Shown here: positions 36,296 to 42,488 of the stretch, piece by piece
Position numbering within the stretch: position 1 is the first letter of the stretch
Layout: each line of letters opens with the position of its first letter
Assembly: GCA_030611265.1 (NCBI GenBank)
Contig: JAUWQD010000021.1
Coordinates: 1 to 42,488 of the forward strand
Length of the DNA stretch: 42,488 nucleotides
Origin: Methanosarcinaceae archaeon
GTDB taxonomy: Archaea; Halobacteriota; Methanosarcinia; Methanosarcinales; Methanosarcinaceae
Direction of reading: 5' to 3'
Translations under genes and position numbers: made by a program
Notes under the pieces: model-generated
Told to the model about the DNA's origin: nothing
The model's database searches: none
The model's input: the letters and a program-made list of their open reading frames with translations, nothing else

Positions 36296-38629
36296 ATGAC
36301 TACAGTCGTATTCACAGAGAAAAACAAAGCAGCAGCCCAGATTGCAAACATACTTGCCGGCGGAAATGTCAGATGCTCATCAATTGGTGGGGTTGCTGTA
36401 TATGACCTCAAAAGAAACGGCAAAGACTGGAGAATAATGGGACTTGCCGGTCACATCATGGGATACGACTATCCTGCAGAATTCAACAACTGGCGTGAGG
36501 TTGACCCTAAAGTCCTTCTCGATACCCCGCCTGTGAAAAACATAACCAGGGCACAATTTGGAAGTGCCATAATAAATCTTGCAAAGGATGCTGATGAACT
36601 CATCCTTGCATGCGATTTTGACCGCGAAGGGGAAAATATCGGTTTTGAAGCAAAATCAATTGCAGAAAAGGTATCCAAAGCACCCGTAAAACGTGCACGT
36701 TTCTCATCCCTCTCAAAAAATGAGATCAACAGGGCATTCGACAATCTTGTCGAACCCGATGAGAATATGGCAATGGCAGCAGAAGCCCGCCAGATACTTG
36801 ATCTGAAGATGGGTGCCGCATTTACCAGATATGTGACGCTGTCTGTGCGTGAACGTGTACGCACCAAAGGGGTGCTGTCGATCGGACCGTGCCAGACGCC
36901 GACCTGCGGTTTCGTATACGACCGCGAACGTGCGATACGTGATTTCAAGTCAAAGGATTTCTGGAAAATTGAAGCAATTTTCAGCACACACGATTCAGAT
37001 TTCAAAGGACAACACCGTGGCGGGAACATAGCAGAACAAGAAAAAGCCGATGCCATATTTGCAAAGATAAAGGATTGCAAGGTGGCAACGATCGCAAAGA
37101 AGAGCGTAAAAGAAACAAGCACCGCGCCGCCATATCCATTGAATACAACCGAATTCTTAAAACGCGCATCAAAGTTTTTGGGAATGAGTCCCGAAAAATC
37201 ACTTGAGATCGCAGAGCAACTATACCTTTCAGGTTTTATCAGTTATCCCAGAACAGAGACCAATAAATATGCAGATGACTTTGAATTTAAACCAATACTT
37301 GTAGGTTTTACAAAAGGGGAGTATGCCGAATATGCACTTTCCATACTTTCAGGGGATATCGTATCCAAGAACGGCAAAAAAGATGGACATGACCACCCCC
37401 CGATCCACCCAATACGATATGCATCCAAGACCGATATTGAAAAAACGATCAATCTGTCGAATGCATGGAAAATATATGACTTCATAGCCCGCCATTTCCT
37501 TGCAAACCTGATGCCACCTGCATTGTTTGAGAAAACACGCCTTGAAGTTGCAGTAGAGGATGAGATATTTGATTCAATGGGCTCTGTGCAAAAAGATGCG
37601 GGCTGGCTTCGAGTGTACCCATTCGAAACAAAGAATGACAAACTCCTCCCACTTGTGGATGAAGGACAGAACGTAGCCGTTAAGAAGATCACGAACACAA
37701 AATCCAAAACATCACCCCCGAAAAAGTTAACCGAAGCCGAACTCCTAACACTGATGGACAAGCACGGAATCGGCACCAAAGCAACCGCCCCTTCGCACAT
37801 CGCAACAAACAAAAAGCGCGGGTATTTCGAGACAAAAGGTAAATCAGTCTCCATTCTCGAAACAGGTTTTACGCTGATGGATGCCCTGAACAACTCGGTC
37901 CCCATACTTGTCAAACCAGACATCCGCGGACGCATTGAAGCACTAATCCAAGAAGTGGAGGACGGCAAAAAGGAGTTTGAAGCATCGCTTGTTGAGGGGA
38001 CAACGCTGATCAAGGAAATGTACTCACAACTGTCATCAAACAAGAATGAACTTGTATCACAACTTGCAGGAACAATACAGGACGAAGCCGTTGCTGTTGA
38101 CAAAAAGAACTACATAGGTGAGTGTTCCGAATGCGGTCGGGCTCTTCATATGATCACGACTGACAAAGGGCGATTTGTCGGTTGCACCGGATATCCGCAG
38201 TGCAAAAATTCATATTCACTGCCAAAAGCAGGTGCCATTAATATTTTGCGAAGCCGCAAATGCAAAAAAGGCGGTGCTGCGGTCGTCAAGGTCGGGAACA
38301 AGTACCACTGGGCTGTTGGAATCGGTCCATGCTTCAACTGCGAGATGGAAAAAGAATGTTTCCCGCCGGAGATTGTGGGACCGTGCCCGAAATGTGACGG
38401 GGACATGTTCCTGATCGATATTAAGTCAAAGAACACGCGCTTTTTGGGATGCACTAAACGCTGCGGGCACAGCCAGTCATTGCCTCAGAACGGGCGGCTC
38501 ACCATACTCAAGCAGGTGTGCGAGAAGTGCGGCTGGCGGATGATTCGGGTGAAAGAGCAGGACAAAGATAAGGAAGCACGTGAGTTTTGTGCAAACAGGG
38601 TGTGTGCGCAAAGTTCAAGGCAGGGATAG
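36296..38629 (+). CDS. topA: DNA topoisomerase I (type IA)
   Basis: 777 residues. The TOPRIM domain has ACDFDREGEN (Asp107, Asp109, Glu111); the catalytic tyrosine is Tyr317 in FISYPRTETN; HGIGTKATAPSHI is the conserved region near the active site. Three C-terminal zinc-ribbon-like units follow (CSECGRAL...GYPQC; CPKCDGDM...CTKRCG; CEKCGWRM...CANRVC). It relaxes negative supercoils by single-strand passage and counterbalances the gyrase also encoded here. No reverse gyrase helicase domain. Confidence 0.95.
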   Translation: MTTVVFTEKNKAAAQIANILAGGNVRCSSIGGVAVYDLKRNGKDWRIMGLAGHIMGYDYPAEFNNWREVDPKVLLDTPPVKNITRAQFGSAIINLAKDADELILACDFDREGENIGFEAKSIAEKVSKAPVKRARFSSLSKNEINRAFDNLVEPDENMAMAAEARQILDLKMGAAFTRYVTLSVRERVRTKGVLSIGPCQTPTCGFVYDRERAIRDFKSKDFWKIEAIFSTHDSDFKGQHRGGNIAEQEKADAIFAKIKDCKVATIAKKSVKETSTAPPYPLNTTEFLKRASKFLGMSPEKSLEIAEQLYLSGFISYPRTETNKYADDFEFKPILVGFTKGEYAEYALSILSGDIVSKNGKKDGHDHPPIHPIRYASKTDIEKTINLSNAWKIYDFIARHFLANLMPPALFEKTRLEVAVEDEIFDSMGSVQKDAGWLRVYPFETKNDKLLPLVDEGQNVAVKKITNTKSKTSPPKKLTEAELLTLMDKHGIGTKATAPSHIATNKKRGYFETKGKSVSILETGFTLMDALNNSVPILVKPDIRGRIEALIQEVEDGKKEFEASLVEGTTLIKEMYSQLSSNKNELVSQLAGTIQDEAVAVDKKNYIGECSECGRALHMITTDKGRFVGCTGYPQCKNSYSLPKAGAINILRSRKCKKGGAAVVKVGNKYHWAVGIGPCFNCEMEKECFPPEIVGPCPKCDGDMFLIDIKSKNTRFLGCTKRCGHSQSLPQNGRLTILKQVCEKCGWRMIRVKEQDKDKEAREFCANRVCAQSSRQG

Positions 38630-38842
38630 GCATAAAGTCGGTTAATTGAACCAATATGTATCTATACCCTTTACCGACTATTGTAATCATGGGTTGTGTC
38701 CGTATTAGAGTTATTTTTATCATTAGGACTGATTAAATATTCTAATTAGCGTAATCCTTTATATTTCTTTTTAAAATTGTATTTTGATGCTTAAAAATTA
38801 AATTTTAAGTGTAATAATAGATGTACATAGAGGATTTTGAAA

Positions 38843-39268
38843 ATGAGGGCATTTACATCGAAATGCCATTGGCTCAAATCAGATATAAAATCGATTAGCA
38901 GATGCATCTACACTTCAACACTGACATGTTTCCATTGTTCCAAAGAATTATATCCACCTAAAATCAAACATAACATCATGGATTATAACATTAAAGTCCA
39001 TACATGGTGGGAGCACAGGATCAGGAAGATATCCATTAGTTCCGGTGACAACAAATTGAGCATCTGGTTTGCTCATTTTGGAATGCTTGATCTGGAAGAC
39101 AAGAAGACCCAGAACATCTTTGCAGGCATCATGCGGGGCATCTTCGGGGAACCCATTGAAACGCCCACCGTTCACATGGACATTGTCAAAGGCAAGACGA
39201 AACATTCCAAACGGGTGCGCAATACACAAGAGCTGATGGATAGTTTCAGGGAAGCCTTTGGAGATTGA
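38843..39268 (+). CDS. Hypothetical protein, start uncertain
   Basis: From ATG 38843 (with gagga nine bases ahead) it is 141 residues; from ATG 38978 (MDYNIKVHTWWEHRIRKISI) it is 97. The part after 38978 reads as a normal small alpha/beta protein (KLSIWFAHFGMLDLEDKKTQ...NIFAGIMRGIFGEP), while the first 45 residues are rich in Cys/Ser/Lys and look less protein-like. The ribosome binding site favours the long form, composition the short. No family recognised. Confidence 0.55.
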   Translation: MRAFTSKCHWLKSDIKSISRCIYTSTLTCFHCSKELYPPKIKHNIMDYNIKVHTWWEHRIRKISISSGDNKLSIWFAHFGMLDLEDKKTQNIFAGIMRGIFGEPIETPTVHMDIVKGKTKHSKRVRNTQELMDSFREAFGD

Positions 39269-39388
39269 ATTTTGGATATTTGATACTGAACATTGAGTTC
39301 ACAATTAATGCCAGCGTGCACTGCGCAGTTCACATCATAGCACACGGCATAGGCATCTTTTTTTATAAACACACGTATCAGTTACACT

Positions 39389-39754
39389 ATGAATGCCAAC
39401 CATTGCGGCACTGCCAGATCCGGCAGTTCATCAGATTATGCGATACAGCTTGCGCGACCGTGTGTTGATGAGCCTGGGAAATACATTGCAGAATCGAAGT
39501 ATCCGAATGGATTTTTGATGGATGTGCTTTGCAGCATATTGCAAAAGAACATTCAGGAAGCAAATATCTCGGAACTCAAGTGTTCCGAAAGGTTAGGGGT
39601 TGCAAGATTTGAACTGGGTGACAATACAATACTTCTATACAGAAATGGCAGGATCGATATACGAAGAGCTGCAGATGTCGCGGATGCAAGATTTATTATG
39701 GAAAAAATTAAAAGAATGGTAAAAGATGCTTTTACCGATATTGCCTGCGGTTGA
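39389..39754 (+). CDS. Hypothetical protein
   Basis: 121 residues. The second half (RLGVARFELGDNTILLYRNGRIDIRRAADVADARFIMEKIKRMV) has a strand-strand-helix pattern seen in several small archaeal proteins that carry 'RNGRIxIRRA' near the end, but no function can be named. Its 3' end overlaps the convergent gene by 23 bp. Internal Met at residue 44 is an alternative start; no clear ribosome binding site is visible for either. Confidence 0.55.
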   Translation: MNANHCGTARSGSSSDYAIQLARPCVDEPGKYIAESKYPNGFLMDVLCSILQKNIQEANISELKCSERLGVARFELGDNTILLYRNGRIDIRRAADVADARFIMEKIKRMVKDAFTDIACG

Positions 39755-40058
39755 CCTGTTCCATTGCGTCATCCAGCCTGTTGATGACCATGTTCATTTT
39801 TTTGGCTGTATTATCCTCTACACTCTGGATGTTGATACGCAGCGAGCGTTCCTTTGTATCGATCATTTTGTCGATCTTCCTAAGTCTTATATCGACTGAT
39901 AAGATCATGGCAGCCAGTGCGCCGATCATGACCATTGCTGATAATATGATGAGTGAATTTGCAGGGCTGTATTTGAACCTACCAAGCCATTCATATGTTA
40001 GCACAAAGGACGATACTACCATTACAACTGAGAAAATTATGTCACGCGTTTCCATCAT
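39732..40058 (-). CDS. Small membrane protein with coiled coil
   Basis: 108 residues; an ATG at 40055 is equally possible and better spaced from gaggg. Two membrane helices (IIFSVVMVVSSFVLTYEWL and LIILSAMVMIGALAAMIL) are followed by a charged helix likely to form a coiled coil (KIDKMIDTKERSLRINIQSV...INRLDDAMEQVN). No family named. It may oligomerise at the membrane. Confidence 0.6.
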   Translation of the reverse strand: MMETRDIIFSVVMVVSSFVLTYEWLGRFKYSPANSLIILSAMVMIGALAAMILSVDIRLRKIDKMIDTKERSLRINIQSVEDNTAKKMNMVINRLDDAMEQVNRRQYR

Positions 40059-40212
40059 CTACCCTCTTGCATGCTTTTGAATGATATTCATTCTGTATTT
40101 TCTATTAATTATTAGTACTATTTTAAACATACTATTCAATGTTGATTGAATTGCCACAAATTCGATCTATTGGCACGGTGTGCAAATACAGTACGCAATT
40201 ATGGTGCGAATT

Positions 40213-40233
40213 AATGTGAACGAAGTGAGTATT
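40213..40233 (+). repeat. GA-loop hairpin, isolated copy
   Basis: aatgt-gaacgaagtga-gtatt: the stem pairs as A-T, A-T, T-A, G-T, T-G around an 11-nt loop bounded by GA...GA, preceded by tta and followed by ttctc as in the copies at 12951, 19352 and 34006. It lacks the AT hairpin. It lies between the small membrane protein gene and the presenilin-like gene. Confidence 0.5.
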
Positions 40234-40328
40234 TTCTCATACATCAATAACTATGTCAAACTTAATTGAAACTTTTATATCTCATCACAATGTAAATAGT
40301 CATACTGATACAATGGAGTCCAAAACAG

Positions 40329-41237
40329 ATGAGTTCTGAAAAGCCCCCTGAAAAAATAACTCTTTCAAGTTACATGCCAATAGTTGTAATGGCAGCCATC
40401 ATCTTAATTGTGCAGGTCTTTGCCCTTCTCTTGGCAGCACCAATGTATGCGGAAGACATGGTAGCTTTTGAAGACCCCTCAGCAACAACAAATTCACTAT
40501 TGTACATCGCTTTCATTTTAGTATTCACACTCATGTTGCTTGTTGCAATCAAGAAAAACATGAAATGGATAATACAACTTACTATACTGCTTGCAGTCGC
40601 ATTTACCATATATTATGTACTCTATGCGCTTCTTTCGGTAACATCGATCTCCCCTTTTACCAACGAGATGGTGTCGATCTTGTTTTCCATAGGTGCGACT
40701 GTTGTCCTATACAAGTTTCCTGAATGGTATGTTATTGATGTTCTCGGGTTAATGATCGGCGCAGGTTGTGCCGCAATTTTTGGGATATCACTTGAAATTA
40801 TACCAACCATTGTACTTTTGGTATTGTTGGCAGTATACGATGCGATATCTGTTTACAAAACAAAACACATGATCGCACTGGCAGATGGTGTGATGGACCT
40901 TAAACTTCCGATATTGTTTGTAATTCCAAAACGTCTTGGCTACTCGTTCAGGACAGAAAAGTTCAACAAAGAAGGTGAAAAAGAGGCCTTTTTCATGGGA
41001 CTTGGTGACGCAGTGATGCCAACCATACTCGTGGTATCAGCATACATGTTCATAGACCAGATTGGAGCCATACACTATCCAGCACTCGGTGCTATGATCG
41101 GAACAACTGTCGGTTTCTTTGCACTTGGAATGTTTGTCATGAAAGGTAAACCACAGGCAGGTCTTCCATTTTTGAACAGCGGTGCCATATTGGGATACGT
41201 TGCAGGGTGTCTGCTGTCAGGTTCGCCGTTTTACTGA
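40329..41237 (+). CDS. Presenilin/signal peptide peptidase-like intramembrane protease
   Basis: 302 residues with about nine hydrophobic helices. It has the two catalytic aspartates of family A22/presenilin homologues: Asp171 in AVYDAISVY and Asp227 in FMGLGDAVMP, with the PAL-like QAGLPFLN (276-283) near the end. Archaeal homologues cut transmembrane helices of single-pass proteins. The hydrophilic loop between the two aspartates is short (about 195-219). It likely stands alone or with the HAD gene 54 bp downstream. Confidence 0.9.
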   Translation: MSSEKPPEKITLSSYMPIVVMAAIILIVQVFALLLAAPMYAEDMVAFEDPSATTNSLLYIAFILVFTLMLLVAIKKNMKWIIQLTILLAVAFTIYYVLYALLSVTSISPFTNEMVSILFSIGATVVLYKFPEWYVIDVLGLMIGAGCAAIFGISLEIIPTIVLLVLLAVYDAISVYKTKHMIALADGVMDLKLPILFVIPKRLGYSFRTEKFNKEGEKEAFFMGLGDAVMPTILVVSAYMFIDQIGAIHYPALGAMIGTTVGFFALGMFVMKGKPQAGLPFLNSGAILGYVAGCLLSGSPFY

Positions 41238-41291
41238 GGTATCTGGAATTTTGTCGTAAAGGTAATTACGTATTAGTTCAATCATCATTCC

Positions 41292-42092
41292 ATGCAAAAA
41301 CGAATTGCTGTGATATTCGATAGTGCTGGCACGCTCCTGCACATGTACCGTGTGGCAAAGGATCCACATGCCGATTGTATGATCGATGAGATCGAAAGCA
41401 CTGCATTGGTTGCAAAAAAACCACATCAAGCACTTGTTGTTCTTCATACTGATCCTGAAACGATATTGAGACATGATCCTGACATTTCGCTTATCAAGTT
41501 CATAAATGACAATGACATCTCGATCGACATAAGTTGCTCAAGCAGTCCTTTTACGATCGATATGGCATATGATGTCATCAAAAAGAACAAGGTTATGATA
41601 GGCGATTTTCATGATGTGCTAAAATGTGTGACAGGACAGTGCCCGAATGCATTTTATCTTGCAGTAGGTATTATTGCGGATTCGCAGAATGACACGATCC
41701 CTTATGTGTTGAGCACGGGAGGCCGTGTTTTCCAAAACACTCCAAAGACTGTCAAGACATTGGGTGAAATGGGAGTTGACACATATATCGCATCCGGGGA
41801 CAGCATGCACAACCTGCGGCAGCTTGCGAAATGTGTAAAGATCCCGATCGAAAGGGTCTTTGATATTGCAACAACACACGATAAAGAACGCATCGTCCTT
41901 GAAATGAAGAAAAAATACGATACCGTGCTGATGGTGGGGGACGGTATCAACGACATACTTGCATTGAGGGCGGCAGATGTGGGGGTTATGACCACTCAGC
42001 AAGGGGATGTGCGACCGCAAAAACTTAAGAATGCTGCAGATATTGTGATAAAGGACATAGTGGAAGTTGTCGATATAGTTAGCAATTTGTAG
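41292..42092 (+). CDS. HAD-superfamily phosphatase, P-type ATPase P-domain-like
   Basis: 266 residues. The N-terminal motif is FDSAGTL (Asp10 nucleophile, Thr14), with Ala rather than Asp at the +2 position, like the DKTGT of P-type ATPases. Motif II lies around IASGDSMHNL, the lysine is probably in the DKERIVLEMKKKYD stretch, and motif III/IV is MVGDGINDILALRAADVGV. No membrane helices, so it is a soluble relative of the metal-ATPase phosphorylation domain (the 'soluble P-type ATPase' group). Substrate unknown. It follows the presenilin-like gene on the same strand. Confidence 0.85.
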   Translation: MQKRIAVIFDSAGTLLHMYRVAKDPHADCMIDEIESTALVAKKPHQALVVLHTDPETILRHDPDISLIKFINDNDISIDISCSSSPFTIDMAYDVIKKNKVMIGDFHDVLKCVTGQCPNAFYLAVGIIADSQNDTIPYVLSTGGRVFQNTPKTVKTLGEMGVDTYIASGDSMHNLRQLAKCVKIPIERVFDIATTHDKERIVLEMKKKYDTVLMVGDGINDILALRAADVGVMTTQQGDVRPQKLKNAADIVIKDIVEVVDIVSNL

Positions 42093-42368
42093 ACCATTAT
42101 AAAAATGTCAAATGATGTCCACTGCATATGATTTCAGAAGTTCACAGTGCATAAATAATGCGTCATGTTTATGTAGTGCTTTCTATATTGTAATTGATGT
42201 TTATGTCAATTTAATTAATTGACAATGTTCTAAAATATAATAATGATGATAGTAATAATAGGATATTTGGGTTTTGCGCATACTATACAAAACTCTTAAG
42301 TAACTTAAACTAAATAGCAATTAAAACAAAACATCGCATCATCCTATCTTTGGCGGAGGAATCTATAA
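42093..42368. promoter_or_regulatory. Upstream region of the ABC ATPase gene
   Basis: AT-rich spacer. The palindrome-like ctcttaagtaacttaaac (about 42293-42310) lies some 60-75 bp before the start codon, and the strong ribosome binding site ggcggagga (42352-42360) is eight bases before the ATG. Confidence 0.45.
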
Positions 42369-42488
42369 ATGGCATTGTTCATAGAGATCAAAAACCTGAC
42401 CATCGAATACGAAGGGGTCAAGGTACTAAACAACATTAACCTTGATATCAATGAAGGAGAGGTCATTGGTATATTGGGTAGAAGTGGG
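42369..42488 (+). CDS. atwA: ABC ATPase, likely methyl-CoM reductase component A2 (partial)
   Basis: Only the first 40 codons are present. MALFIEIKNLTIEYEGVKVL leads to INLDINEGEVIGILGRSG, the start of an ABC Walker A. The form ILGRSG, rather than the usual GxNGAGK, and the N-terminus recall component A2 (AtwA), a double ABC protein that helps ATP-dependent reductive activation of methyl-coenzyme M reductase. An ordinary ABC transporter ATPase remains possible, since the rest is outside the window. A very strong ribosome binding site (ggagga) suggests high expression. Confidence 0.6.
   Translation, partial: MALFIEIKNLTIEYEGVKVLNNINLDINEGEVIGILGRSG

Overview
The window looks like chromosome of a methylotrophic or acetoclastic methanogen of the Methanosarcinales (Methanosarcinaceae-like). 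The evidence is a complete coenzyme F430 gene set (cfbA-E), an archaeal DnaG, archaeosine synthase, an archaeal tRNA-splicing endonuclease, a two-subunit pyruvate carboxylase, an archaeal presenilin-type protease, and an ABC ATPase start resembling methyl-CoM reductase component A2. Bacterial-type gyrBA also fits this order. Several genes carry archaeal GGTG/GGAG-type ribosome binding sites. Genus cannot be fixed from sequence reading alone.

Region 1-6.4 kb is accessory: an IS1634/IS4-like transposase (5' end outside the window) that has cut a YqaA-like membrane gene, a PEGA-repeat membrane protein with a cytoplasmic zinc ribbon, a TumE-like toxin-antitoxin pair, and an archaeal AAA+ ATPase with a nuclease-like C-terminus behind a duplicated palindrome. 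Region 6.4-12.6 kb holds pdxS-pdxT (PLP synthase) and gyrB-gyrA, all on the minus strand. Region 12.6-14.1 kb is scarred: a broken second copy of the same IS, a 96-bp duplicate of the 3' end of the neighbouring oxidoreductase gene, and a small membrane-anchored protein gene between the two copies. Region 14.1-18.5 kb has a GlcD/GlcF-like oxidoreductase pair diverging from arcS. A 1.1-kb non-coding stretch full of hairpins follows, then dnaG, a UPF0058 gene, a GNAT acetyltransferase and the pycB-pycA operon.

Region 25.8-34.5 kb carries a DEAD-box helicase, endA, a small Sm-like-looking protein, and on the minus strand in order cfbA, cfbE, cfbD, cfbC, cfbB. Together these five convert sirohydrochlorin to the nickel cofactor F430 of methyl-CoM reductase. 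The cluster has two notable gaps: one holds a tandem hairpin repeat (cfbA-cfbE) and the other a long stem-loop-rich repeat (cfbE-cfbD). Upstream of cfbA lies debris of a possible DtxR-like regulator gene behind a TAGGG/CCCTA palindrome.

Region 35-42.5 kb has a lipoprotein, topoisomerase IA, three small hypothetical genes, a presenilin-like intramembrane protease, a HAD phosphatase related to P-type ATPase P domains, and the first 40 codons of an ABC ATPase.

The least explained signal is a family of short intergenic elements: an AT-rich hairpin followed by a hairpin with an 11-12 nt loop bounded by GA...GA. Stem bases change in compensating pairs between copies at about 12.93, 19.35-19.53, 34.0 and 40.2 kb. 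Two further repeat families (a GC hairpin plus T-tract, three copies; an 'aaccgcagagg' family, two copies) also occupy gaps.
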